64,000 nt of DNA from DASQZT01 sp035638575 (lineage in GTDB: Bacteria; Acidobacteriota; Terriglobia; Bryobacterales; Bryobacteraceae): contig DASQZT010000259.1 of assembly GCA_035638575.1 (NCBI GenBank), forward strand, positions 1 through 64,000. The letters are read 5' to 3'. Position numbers and translations under genes: made by a program. Positions 17,948 through 26,937 of the stretch are shown in pieces. The number at the start of each line of letters is the position of its first letter. The first letter of the stretch is position 1. Under the pieces are notes generated by a model that ran no database searches, was not told the origin of the DNA, and saw nothing but the letters and a program-made list of their open reading frames with translations.

Positions 17948-18657
17948 TCTTTGCTTGCGCAGCGATGCTGACGCCGCTGCCAAGAGCAGCTTTGGCACCT
18001 CGTCGAATCGGAATACGGGCCGACGGAGGCAAGTGCGCCAGCAGGCCGTCGACGTACTCAACGGTTCTTCCGCGGTCCTGCTCATCGCGCAGTGACTGCC
18101 GGCTCGCGGCATCGGTGGCCGCATCCAGTTGCCGGTCGAGCCGGTCCGACATCCGGACCTCGCGTCGCCGGGGACGCTTGCGCAAGTAATCGCATGCGGC
18201 GCAAGCAGGCGGCTGATCGTTCCTACCACCGTCGGCGACAGAGGCGGACCAATTCCGCGAACGCCGCCGGTCGCGATTGCGCGCGAGGCGAATGAGATCG
18301 AAACCGATACCGTTGGCAGTGTGGTCGAAAGGCATGCGGTTGGCCTTATCTTATGAAGAACTCCTGACCGTCTCTCGCCCCTTGACACGCGTGAACCTGT
18401 GAGTTCCCAATCGGCACACGTCGCGTTTGGGCGGCGTCCAGGGCCGCCGCGCACCTCCAACACAACAAGACTAACAAGACTAACGGTGGAGTGCTCCAAC
18501 CCAGTCCGCCCTCGCGGGCGTGTTGCTGGGAGAGGCCTGGAGCAGCTTACGGGCGCGACGGCGGCAGATCGGCGCAGCACGCCGAACGCGTGCACCGAAA
18601 GATCGTGGCGTACGCGTTTCTGGCGGCCGCGCTGGGACCCATTTCGGCGCCCGCACA
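17948..18657. other. No convincing gene; unstructured stretch right of the tRNA fragment
   Basis: Open frames exist on both strands, but those crossing 17898-17947 give the well-known spurious peptides obtained by translating tRNA-Arg (PSGFEPPTFCSGG, RVDSNHRPFAPEA). A minus-strand stretch starting at 18152 (MSDRLDRQLDAATDA...) looks protein-like for about 70 codons but runs into the tRNA fragment. A perfect 9-bp tandem duplication AACAAGACT lies at 18464-18481. No terminal repeats or integrase were recognised. Confidence 0.5.
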
Positions 18658-21000
18658 TCAGTGAAGCCGTTGCAGCCAATCAAAAATCTGTTCCTGCCGC
18701 TGGCGCGGAAGACGGGCGAAGTCGAGCGGCGTCTGCAACTCCAGCGCGGTCTCCGCCCCAAGCAGGCGATAGACAGCCCGGGACGCCTCCACTTCGCGCC
18801 GCACGTCTTCCACGCGGGCGTACCGGCTGAGAGCCGGGGCGACCACCAACACCGGCCTCGGCGCAATCGACGCCAGCGCTTGATCGAAGTCAAAGGGCAG
18901 CCGCGATTCCCTGCCGATGAAGAATCCCAGGCGGGGAAGCAGCCCATGCAGATGAGAGTAGTGTCCTAAACCCTCCGTCCCCTTTTCCGGCGCATCCAGC
19001 CGCAGCGGATCGAAACCGTTCACCACCGCCAGGGCCTTGACTCGCGGATCGAGAGCCGCAGCGATCAGGCCGACCTTCGCTCCCAAATCATTGCCGAAGA
19101 TGTAAATTCTCTGCCGGTCGATGACGTCCAGCTGCGATACCGCATCGATGGCGGCGCGGGTATCCGTCACCATCTTGCCCATGAGAGACCACCGCGGGTA
19201 CTGCTCACAGAAATAGCGGGCATCGAGCACGCGGTCGCCATACCCCAATTGATCGAACGCCAGCACAGCGTAGCCTCTCTTCGTGAGGGATTCGAACGGC
19301 GCCGCGGCGTACCGCGAGTATCCAGTGGCGTAGGAGTAGGAATGCAGCCACACGACCACCGGCCACGGGCCCGGCTTCGGCCGCCCGTCAGTCTCCGCCG
19401 GAAAATACAGGTCCGCGCGCAGGCTATCTCCGAAGGGCAGAACCGCAGCGCCCATACCGGGCCGTTTCAGCGGCCGGCCGAAGAGGAGACCCAGCAGATT
19501 GTCGCCAGGCGGGCTCGGATCGGGCAACCGAGTCGCGCCCTGGCCTGGCAACCCCGAAGCCTCTTCGCCCAGCGCCCAGAGAATATTCTTTCGGATGGCT
19601 TGTCTGGCTTCGTCCCATGCCGCGGCGGTGGACGGGACGAAGTCGCCCACCTTGCGTTCGGGGTATCGCAGCGGATCGATCTTCTCCCCGGACGCCTGGA
19701 GCCAGCGCTCGAACGTGTAGTTGTTCACCCAAGTCTCGAGCCGCGGATATTCCTTGCGGCCGAAAACCGTATCGAAGAAGTTGACGAAGTTCTCGATATC
19801 CGCGGCCGTGGTGGCGTGCTCGCCGGGTCTCAGGTGCATCCAGAGCTTGTCTTCATGCCCGAGGAAGCGAAACACGCGCTGGGCGGAACGGTAGGCCTGC
19901 TCGTAACCGAACGGATTGCCCTCGTGCTCGGCGTAACCCGCGTACATCATCAGAGCGCGCGGCGCCACCATGGCGAGCAGCATGTTCTGATCGACAGGAA
20001 GCCTGTCCTCCCGCCCGGCGAAGAACCGCAGCCTCGGCGCGAACCAGTGGGTGTTGTGCGGACCCGACGTGATCCCTTCAATGCTGCCGACCGCGAAGGT
20101 ATCGGTGGTGTAGCGCCAGGGCAGGCACTCGCCAGTCGTGCCGCTGGAAGCGACCACCGCTGCGATCCGCTCATCGAAGGCCGCCGCCAGAAGCGCCTGT
20201 TTCCCGTTGCGGGAATGCCCGGTGATGCCAATTCTCCGCTTATCGACCTCCGGCAGCGTGTAGAGATAGTCCACCGCGCGCATGCCGGCCCACGCCCAGC
20301 GCGCCAGGCAAGCGAAGTCATATTCGGGATAAACTTCGATGAACTTGTCGGAGTCGTCCTGATCGCCGTAATTGGGGTCGGTGGCGGAGTAATAGCAAGT
20401 GAGATAGCCCCTGCGGATGGGCGTGTACACCCAGGCGCGCTGGTTCGTCAGGAACACCGGGAATGGTCCCTTGCCCTCGGGAATGAATAGCCGCAGCCGC
20501 AAGGTTGCCCGGTGATCCGGACCAAACTCCAGGCGCACGTCGCGGACGGTGACGGTCCCCTCTTGGTGGGCGCCGGTGACGACTGCGCGCAGATTGTCCG
20601 GCGCTGGAGGCATCTTGCCGTAGACCCACCGCTCCATCCGGGAGCGGATCCACTGGCGCTGCCGGCGCCATTGTTCCGGCGTCTTGATGGGTACGGGGCC
20701 CGAATCGAGATGCAGCACGAGCGGATCGGGCAAGCCGGGCGTGGAAGGCATGGAGTCGAAATCCGGCGGCAGTTCACCCGTCCGTTTGATGGCGTCTTCC
20801 CAGTCCTTATCAAAAGCGCTGATACGGCCGGTCAGTTGCGTGGAAGTAGTGTGCGGCAGGATCTTCTGCAAAGTCTCCAGATATTGTTTTCTGCGTTGGA
20901 GCGCTGCGTCCGAATCGGCGGCCATCGCCCCGGCGGGCGCGAGCATCAGGGCCGCGGCAACCGCGGCAAGCGTGGCTCGGTGGCGAAATTGGAACTTCAT
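18658..21000 (-). CDS. Secreted two-domain alpha/beta hydrolase (CE15/acetyl-xylan-esterase-like)
   Basis: 780 residues with a clear signal peptide ending AMA-A. The first hydrolase domain has the nucleophile elbow GHSRNGK (about 261-267), as in CE15 glucuronoyl esterases and related esterases, and a late histidine in PGEHATT. A second alpha/beta hydrolase domain starts near VVVWLHSYSYATGY; at its nucleophile elbow the sequence is FGNDLGAK (about 634), so serine is replaced by aspartate. The second domain is therefore either non-catalytic or uses an Asp nucleophile. It is divergent from the isomerase/receptor/uxaC genes across a 124-bp gap. Release of glucuronate-type sugars from plant polysaccharide would fit the neighbouring uxaC, but the substrate is inferred. 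Confidence 0.75.
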   Translation of the reverse strand: MKFQFRHRATLAAVAAALMLAPAGAMAADSDAALQRRKQYLETLQKILPHTTSTQLTGRISAFDKDWEDAIKRTGELPPDFDSMPSTPGLPDPLVLHLDSGPVPIKTPEQWRRQRQWIRSRMERWVYGKMPPAPDNLRAVVTGAHQEGTVTVRDVRLEFGPDHRATLRLRLFIPEGKGPFPVFLTNQRAWVYTPIRRGYLTCYYSATDPNYGDQDDSDKFIEVYPEYDFACLARWAWAGMRAVDYLYTLPEVDKRRIGITGHSRNGKQALLAAAFDERIAAVVASSGTTGECLPWRYTTDTFAVGSIEGITSGPHNTHWFAPRLRFFAGREDRLPVDQNMLLAMVAPRALMMYAGYAEHEGNPFGYEQAYRSAQRVFRFLGHEDKLWMHLRPGEHATTAADIENFVNFFDTVFGRKEYPRLETWVNNYTFERWLQASGEKIDPLRYPERKVGDFVPSTAAAWDEARQAIRKNILWALGEEASGLPGQGATRLPDPSPPGDNLLGLLFGRPLKRPGMGAAVLPFGDSLRADLYFPAETDGRPKPGPWPVVVWLHSYSYATGYSRYAAAPFESLTKRGYAVLAFDQLGYGDRVLDARYFCEQYPRWSLMGKMVTDTRAAIDAVSQLDVIDRQRIYIFGNDLGAKVGLIAAALDPRVKALAVVNGFDPLRLDAPEKGTEGLGHYSHLHGLLPRLGFFIGRESRLPFDFDQALASIAPRPVLVVAPALSRYARVEDVRREVEASRAVYRLLGAETALELQTPLDFARLPRQRQEQIFDWLQRLH

Positions 21001-21124
21001 GGCAATCGATTAGAGTATAACCGCGTGGGCTGCCGAAATCCCTGCTTCTGGCGGAAGCGTGATAGAGTCGCCATCGAGCGAGTGCCAGCCAATGGGAATC
21101 CGCCAGTTGAGGTGTAATACGAAG

Positions 21125-22000
21125 ATGACACGACGGAATCTGCTCGAAGTTGCCGGGGCCGCCCTGGCAACCAGCTTCGCTCCCCACCTGGTCTCCGCTG
21201 CCGCGGGCGGCGTCCGGTTCGGCGTGCGTAGTCCCCTTCCGAACACCAGTCTGCGGGAACGGGCCATGCTGGTTAAGCAGACAGGCTTTGATGGCATCGA
21301 GCTCGGCAACGAGTGGAGCGACAAGCCGCTCGAGTTCCTGCAAAAGGAATTGGACGGCACGGGCGTGGCTGTGAGCGCGATCGTCGGCTCCATTCAGCTT
21401 CTCGAGGTCGACGCGCAGAAGCGCGCCCAGGCCATCGAAACCGACCGGCAACGCCTCCAGTTGGCGAAGGCGCTCAAGGCCGACTGCGTGATCGAGGTGC
21501 CGACGTTCGGACCCAACCGCTTTCCGGACCTCTCGCCGGTCATGAACGCGCGCGAGGTGGAGGAGCGGCTGCTGGTGGCACAGCTCAAGCAGCTTGTCGC
21601 CGCTGTGGAGAGCAGTGGTGTGACGCTGCTGCTGGAGCCCTGCAACCACAAGGAGACCCACTTCATGTACCAGCAGGGACAGGCCGCGAGTATTATAGAG
21701 CGAGTCGGCTCGCCAGGACTGGGAATTCTCAGCGACTTCTACCACATGCAGATCGAAGAGCCGAGTATCCCCGAGACGCTCGGGCTCTACGGCAGGCTCA
21801 CGCGCTACGTTCACCTGGCCGATGGCGAAAAGCGGACCGAACCCGGCTCTCTGCCCTTCGACTACCGGCCGGGATTCCGCGCTTTGAAACAGTGGGGATA
21901 CTCAGGCTGGCTGACGGTGGAATCGAAGTTCACCGACACGCCGGAGGCGGCGCTCAGTCGTGCCCTGAAGTACCTGAAGCAGCAATGGGCGCAGGCATGA
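21125..22000 (+). CDS. Tat-exported sugar phosphate isomerase/epimerase-like TIM-barrel protein
   Basis: 291 residues beginning MTRRNLLEVAGAALATSFAP, a twin-arginine signal of the type common on planctomycete and acidobacterial AP-endonuclease-2/xylose-isomerase-like proteins. The TIM-barrel shows GFDGIELGNEW near the start, LLLEPCNHKETHF with a metal-site Glu and His, ILSDFYHMQIEE (Asp, His) and YVHLADGEK with His, so the divalent-metal site appears complete. The family includes hydroxypyruvate isomerase, tagatose epimerase and inosose dehydratase-like enzymes; the exact reaction cannot be called. It precedes the TonB-dependent receptor by 96 bp on the same strand. Confidence 0.8.
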   Translation: MTRRNLLEVAGAALATSFAPHLVSAAAGGVRFGVRSPLPNTSLRERAMLVKQTGFDGIELGNEWSDKPLEFLQKELDGTGVAVSAIVGSIQLLEVDAQKRAQAIETDRQRLQLAKALKADCVIEVPTFGPNRFPDLSPVMNAREVEERLLVAQLKQLVAAVESSGVTLLLEPCNHKETHFMYQQGQAASIIERVGSPGLGILSDFYHMQIEEPSIPETLGLYGRLTRYVHLADGEKRTEPGSLPFDYRPGFRALKQWGYSGWLTVESKFTDTPEAALSRALKYLKQQWAQA

Positions 22001-22096
22001 GAAACGAGGGAGGTCGTAGTGCTTCAAAGCCTTAGCGCCACGGTTTATCATCATATCGACACGGGAGTTGGCGCCGTGACGCGCCTGGAGGTCAAG

Positions 22097-25000
22097 ATGA
22101 AAAGGAAAGTCGCAGGATTCTGGCTTGGCGGGTTAATGGGTTTGTGCAGCGTGTTTCTGGTGAACGCACAGACCACCACCACCCTTTACGGCACCGTGAG
22201 CGACAAGAGCGGGGCGGTAATACCGGGCGCACAAGTCACGGCGACCAACATCGGGACGAATCTGGCGCGTACCGCGCAGACGAACGCGGAGGGCCTGTAC
22301 CGCTTCGATTTCATGCCGATCGGCAGCTATTCGGTCGAAGTGACGGCCACGGGCTTCAAGAAGTTCGTGCAAAAGGGCATCGCGCTGGACGTGAACGTGA
22401 TGGCGAGAGTGGATGTGCCGCTCGAAATCGGCGAAAGCACCGAGCAGATCGAGGTCACGGGAAGCGCACCGGCGGTCAACACCGAAGACTCCCAGATCGG
22501 ACGCACCGTAGAGAATACGGAAATCACGACCCTGCCGATTGTCGGCCGCAACGTATATACGCTGCTGCAACTGACGCCCGGCGTGGAATCGACCGCCAAC
22601 AGCATCGTGCTGGGCTACCCGGAGCAGCGCACCATGATCAACGGCGGCGTGGATGGCGGCGCCGGTTCGGTGAACTACTACCTGGACGGCGGCAACAACA
22701 TGACGGGCCTGCGAAACACGGGCAACATCGCGCCCAACCCCGATGCGGTGGACGAGTTCCGCGTGGTCACCAACAGCTACAGCGCCGAGTACGGACGCTT
22801 CGCGGGCGGCGTCATCAACATCATCACCCGCTCGGGCGGCAACCAGTTTCACGGCTCGCTGTTCGAGTTCTTCCGCAACAACGACCTCAACGCTTATCCG
22901 TGGCTCTCGCTCACCACCTCGCCGCTGCATCGCAACCAGTTCGGCGGCACCTTCGGCGGCCCCATCCGGAAAAATAAGACGTTTTTCTTTGGGACTTATT
23001 CCGGTCTGCGGCAGATCCAGAATTCGTTCCTCAATACGGCGGTGGTGCCCACCGCCCTGGAGCGCACCGGCAATTTTTCGCAATCGAAGATCGCCCCTAA
23101 GGATCCCAACAACGGAAACGCACCGTTCCCCGGCGGAATCATTCCCACCACCCGGTTGGATCCCACCGCGATGAACATCGTGAGCAAGTACATTCCGGCG
23201 GCCAACCTGCCGAACAGCTTCTGGCAGGGGACCATTCCCAGCCCGTACGACACGGATGAAGTCCTTCTGAAGATCGACCACTCGTTGAGCGACCGCCAGC
23301 GCCTGACCGGCAGCTACTACGAGACCAGCGGAAAGAACTCGGTCTCGCCCGGCGGCAACATCCCCTGGTCGACGGAGAATTTCAACTGGCGCCAGCAGAA
23401 CATCAACCTGAGCGACACCTTCACCCTCAGCCCCACCACGGTGAACCAGTTCTGGCTGACCTACACGCGGAATTTCGGAGGCCGGCTCAACACGCCGCAG
23501 ATTTCGCTCGGCGATCTGGGGTCCGCGTTCAATCTTCAGGGTCCGGCGGCGCTTCCGCAGATCACCGTGAGCGGATATTTCACGCTCTCGCAAGCCATTG
23601 CCGGTCCGGTGGCGGGCACCAATTTCTACTCCACGCGCGACCAGGTGAGCCTTACTTACGGCCGCCACACTCTCAAGTTCGGCGGCGAACTTTCGCTCGA
23701 TAAGGACATCCAGCAAACGCTGCTGAACGACTACGGGGTCTTCTCGTTCACAGGGACCAAGACCGGCAACGCGTTGGCCGACTTCGTGGCGGGCCTGCCC
23801 GTCAGCATGAACCAGGACGCGCCCATCACCGCCATGGATAATTTCTGGACCGGCGCGCTATTCTTCCAGGACGATTTTCACGTTCTCCCGCGGCTTACTC
23901 TCAACCTGGGGCTGCGCTATGAATTGCAGCAGCCGCCCACCGATCCGTTCAATCGCGAATCCACCTTCGAGCCAGGCGTGCAGTCGCAGGTCCTGAAGGG
24001 CTCGCAGGTCCCCACCGGCCTGCTGGTGCCTGGCGATCCGGGCATCGGCCGCGGGATCGTCTCGATGAAATGGAATCACCTGTCGCCGCGGCTGGGGCTG
24101 GCGTGGGATCCCGCCGGCAACGGGAAGACCTCCATCCGCGCCGGGGCCGGCATCTTCTACGGCAGCGTGAGCGGCAATGAATGGAACTCGACATCCAACT
24201 ACAACCCGTTTGCGGTGCGCCAGACATTTCCGAATGTCGGCACGCTGACCAATCCCTACCTGAATCAACCGGGCGGCCTTTCGCCCTTCCCGTTCTCCTA
24301 CGATCCTGACAATCCGCGGTTCATCCTGCCGGCATCGATCTACGGAATTTCGCCGAACTTCCAGTGGCCATACACCTACCAGTTCAACCTCTCGGTGGAG
24401 CGCCAGGTGAGGAAAGACGTGACCGTATCGGCCGCTTACGTTGGTTCGCTCGCGCACCGGCTGCCGTTCGCGGAGGATTTGAACTACCCGTTCTACAACA
24501 GCACCGCGACTACCTCCAACGTGAACAACCGGCGTCCCATCGAACCGGGCACGCTTTCGCAGATCTACTCCGTGCAGTCGGTCATGCAGGCATCCTACAA
24601 CGGCCTGCAGATCACCGCCGAGAAGCGCTTCTCGCACCACGTCAGCGCCAAGGGATTCTTTACGTTCTCCAAGGACCTGGAAGACGTTGAGCTGGACAAC
24701 AATACCGTGAATGGCGGCGCCCAGGACTACCATTTTCTCAACCTGGAACGCGGCCGCTCGGATAACGACCGCCGCAAGGCCGCGGTGGCATCGGTCATCT
24801 GGAAGATGGACTACTTCAGCCGCGTGAACCCGTTCCTGCGCGCCGTCATCAACGACTGGGAACTTTCCGGCATCGTCACGCTCGAAAGCGGGCCGCCGTT
24901 TTCGGTGACCACCGGAACCGATGTCAACCTGGACGGCAACAGCAACGACCGCGCCAACCTGATCGGCGATCCGTTCCTGGACCCGCATCGCTCGCGCAAC

Positions 25001-25306
25001 GACGTTTCCAACGAGTGGTTCAACATCGCGGCCTTCGCCAAGGGCGCCAACGGAACCGACGGAACCGCCGCGCGCAATCTCATGACCGGACCCGGGTCGA
25101 AGAACGTGGACATGGGCGTCTTCCGCAACCTGACGTTCCGGGAACGGATGACGCTGCAGGTCCGCGGCGAGTTCACCAACGTTTTCAACCTGGTCAACCT
25201 GAGCAATCCCAACGGCGCGCTCAATGCGGCGTCGGCGGCGTTCGGCACCATCCGGAGTGCCGCGGCCATGCGGCAGGTGCAACTGGGGCTCCGGTTGACG
25301 TTCTAA
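22097..25306 (+). CDS. Oar-like TonB-dependent receptor with carboxypeptidase-regulatory domain
   Basis: 1069 residues from ATG 22097, five bases after GGAGG. A signal peptide (ends VNAQ) is followed by an Ig-like carboxypeptidase regulatory domain (LYGTVSDKSGAVIPGAQV), a plug domain (LPIVGRNVYTLLQLTPGV; NYYLDGGNNMTG; EYGRFAGGVINIITRSGG) and a large outer-membrane beta-barrel ending in the expected aromatic terminus (QLGLRLTF). Acidobacteria carry many such receptors for uptake of large substrates across the outer membrane. Position between the isomerase-like protein and uxaC suggests a uronic-acid-containing oligosaccharide, by inference. Confidence 0.9.
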   Translation: MKRKVAGFWLGGLMGLCSVFLVNAQTTTTLYGTVSDKSGAVIPGAQVTATNIGTNLARTAQTNAEGLYRFDFMPIGSYSVEVTATGFKKFVQKGIALDVNVMARVDVPLEIGESTEQIEVTGSAPAVNTEDSQIGRTVENTEITTLPIVGRNVYTLLQLTPGVESTANSIVLGYPEQRTMINGGVDGGAGSVNYYLDGGNNMTGLRNTGNIAPNPDAVDEFRVVTNSYSAEYGRFAGGVINIITRSGGNQFHGSLFEFFRNNDLNAYPWLSLTTSPLHRNQFGGTFGGPIRKNKTFFFGTYSGLRQIQNSFLNTAVVPTALERTGNFSQSKIAPKDPNNGNAPFPGGIIPTTRLDPTAMNIVSKYIPAANLPNSFWQGTIPSPYDTDEVLLKIDHSLSDRQRLTGSYYETSGKNSVSPGGNIPWSTENFNWRQQNINLSDTFTLSPTTVNQFWLTYTRNFGGRLNTPQISLGDLGSAFNLQGPAALPQITVSGYFTLSQAIAGPVAGTNFYSTRDQVSLTYGRHTLKFGGELSLDKDIQQTLLNDYGVFSFTGTKTGNALADFVAGLPVSMNQDAPITAMDNFWTGALFFQDDFHVLPRLTLNLGLRYELQQPPTDPFNRESTFEPGVQSQVLKGSQVPTGLLVPGDPGIGRGIVSMKWNHLSPRLGLAWDPAGNGKTSIRAGAGIFYGSVSGNEWNSTSNYNPFAVRQTFPNVGTLTNPYLNQPGGLSPFPFSYDPDNPRFILPASIYGISPNFQWPYTYQFNLSVERQVRKDVTVSAAYVGSLAHRLPFAEDLNYPFYNSTATTSNVNNRRPIEPGTLSQIYSVQSVMQASYNGLQITAEKRFSHHVSAKGFFTFSKDLEDVELDNNTVNGGAQDYHFLNLERGRSDNDRRKAAVASVIWKMDYFSRVNPFLRAVINDWELSGIVTLESGPPFSVTTGTDVNLDGNSNDRANLIGDPFLDPHRSRNDVSNEWFNIAAFAKGANGTDGTAARNLMTGPGSKNVDMGVFRNLTFRERMTLQVRGEFTNVFNLVNLSNPNGALNAASAAFGTIRSAAAMRQVQLGLRLTF

Positions 25307-25397
25307 GGAGCGGCGGGGCATGAGCCACGGCCGGGCGAACACAGGGGCAAGCTGAAGCAGGCCCCACCAATCTGTGTTTCAATCGTGTTGAAGGCCT

Positions 25398-26804
25398 ATG
25401 CCATTTATCCACGAGGATTTTCTGATCGCCAGCAAGACCGGCCGGCGCCTCTTTCACCAGTACGCCGAACCCGAGCCCATCCTGGATTACCACTGCCACC
25501 TCCCGCCGCAGGACGTCGCTCAGAACCGGCAATTCGCCGACCTGTTCGAGATCTGGCTCGAAGGCGACCACTACAAGTGGCGCGCCATGCGGGCCAACGG
25601 AATCGACGAGCGCTTCTGCACGGGCGACGTTTCGCACCGCGAGAAATTCCTGGCCTGGGCCCGCACCGTCCCGCACACCCTGCGCAATCCGCTGTACCAC
25701 TGGACGCACCTGGAACTCAAGCGCTACTTCGATATCGACGAACTGCTGGACGAATCCACCGCGCCAGGCATCTGGGAGCGCGCCAACGCGCTGCTCGCGA
25801 CCGGCGGGCTGCGGGCTCACGGCATCCTGGACAGGTTCCACGTGAGGGCCGTCTGCACCACCGACGACCCCACCGACGACCTGAGCTGGCACAAGACAAT
25901 TCGGGCCTCGGGACTTCCGACCAAAGTGTTCCCTACCTTCCGTCCCGATAAGGCGCTCAATGTCCACGTGCCCGAGATCCTCAATCCGTGGGTGGACCGC
26001 TTGCAGGCCGCCTCCGAGACCAGCATCTCCACGCTGGCGGATTTCACCGACGCCCTCGAGCGCCGCCACGACTTCTTCCATCAGATGGGCGGCCGCCTGT
26101 CGGACCATGGGCTGTGCCACCCGTACGGCGAATTCGCCACCGAAAAGGAAGCCTGCCTGATCTTCGGAAGGGCACGGTGCGGGCATGTGGCCACCCCGGA
26201 GGAGCACGCCCGCTTCGCCGGCTACATGATGCTGCTATTCGGACGCTGGGACGCAGAGAAGGGCTGGACCAAGCAGCTGCACCTGGGCGCGCGCCGCAAT
26301 AACAACTCGCGGCGCTACCGCGAACTGGGACCCGACACCGGCTTCGATTCCATCGGCGACTGGCCGCAGGCGGACGCTCTGGGCAACTATCTCGACCGCC
26401 TCGACCAGGACAACGCGCTGCCCAGGATGATCCTCTACAACCTGAACCCGGCGGACAACTACGCCCTGGCCACCATGATCGGCAACTTCCAGGACGGCTC
26501 CATCGCCGGCAAGATCCAGTTCGGCAGCGGCTGGTGGTTCCTGGATCAGAAGGAGGCCATGCGGTGGCAGATGAACGCTCTCTCCAACTGCGGACTGATC
26601 TCGAAGTTCGTCGGAATGCTGACGGACTCCCGCTCCTTCATGTCCTACCCGCGGCACGAATACTTCCGCCGCGTGCTGTGCGACCTGTTCGGCAAGGACA
26701 TGGAAGCCGGCGAACTGCCGGACGACGAGGCGCTGGTGGGCGCCACGATCGGAAACATCTGCTACGCCAACGCTCGGAACTTCCTGGGGCTGGATGTGAT
26801 TTGA
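25398..26804 (+). CDS. uxaC: Glucuronate isomerase
   Basis: 468 residues, the normal size of UxaC. It converts D-glucuronate to D-fructuronate (and galacturonate to tagaturonate), the first step of hexuronate breakdown in the cytoplasm. Diagnostic segments include the metal-binding YHCHLPP near residue 31, LYHWTHLELKRYF, TTDDPTDDL and FGSGWWFLDQKEAM. The ATG 25398 has only a weak purine-rich stretch upstream. It lies 91 bp after the receptor. No other uxa/uxu genes are in the window. Confidence 0.95.
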   Translation: MPFIHEDFLIASKTGRRLFHQYAEPEPILDYHCHLPPQDVAQNRQFADLFEIWLEGDHYKWRAMRANGIDERFCTGDVSHREKFLAWARTVPHTLRNPLYHWTHLELKRYFDIDELLDESTAPGIWERANALLATGGLRAHGILDRFHVRAVCTTDDPTDDLSWHKTIRASGLPTKVFPTFRPDKALNVHVPEILNPWVDRLQAASETSISTLADFTDALERRHDFFHQMGGRLSDHGLCHPYGEFATEKEACLIFGRARCGHVATPEEHARFAGYMMLLFGRWDAEKGWTKQLHLGARRNNNSRRYRELGPDTGFDSIGDWPQADALGNYLDRLDQDNALPRMILYNLNPADNYALATMIGNFQDGSIAGKIQFGSGWWFLDQKEAMRWQMNALSNCGLISKFVGMLTDSRSFMSYPRHEYFRRVLCDLFGKDMEAGELPDDEALVGATIGNICYANARNFLGLDVI

Positions 26805-26937
26805 CGCCCGAAGGTTTTTAGATCCTCTGCTCCTGTCTCGAAATATAATGACTAAGGAAGCCCCCGTGCCCGGCTGGCGGCGGCGTCTCCAGTCTGCGGC
26901 CGGCGGCGTTGTCTCGAGCCCCGGCTGGAGGTCATAA

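Noticed and set aside
17595..18679. Long minus-strand open frames across the tRNA-Arg fragment with peptides PSGFEPPTFCSGG and RVDSNHRPFAPEA
   Set aside because: These are the familiar artefacts of translating a tRNA-Arg in antisense; they do not represent proteins.
22133..23716. 527-codon minus-strand frame inside the TonB-dependent receptor gene
   Set aside because: Codon-position GC bias keeps antisense frames open in high-GC genes; the receptor on the plus strand has clear family motifs over its whole length.
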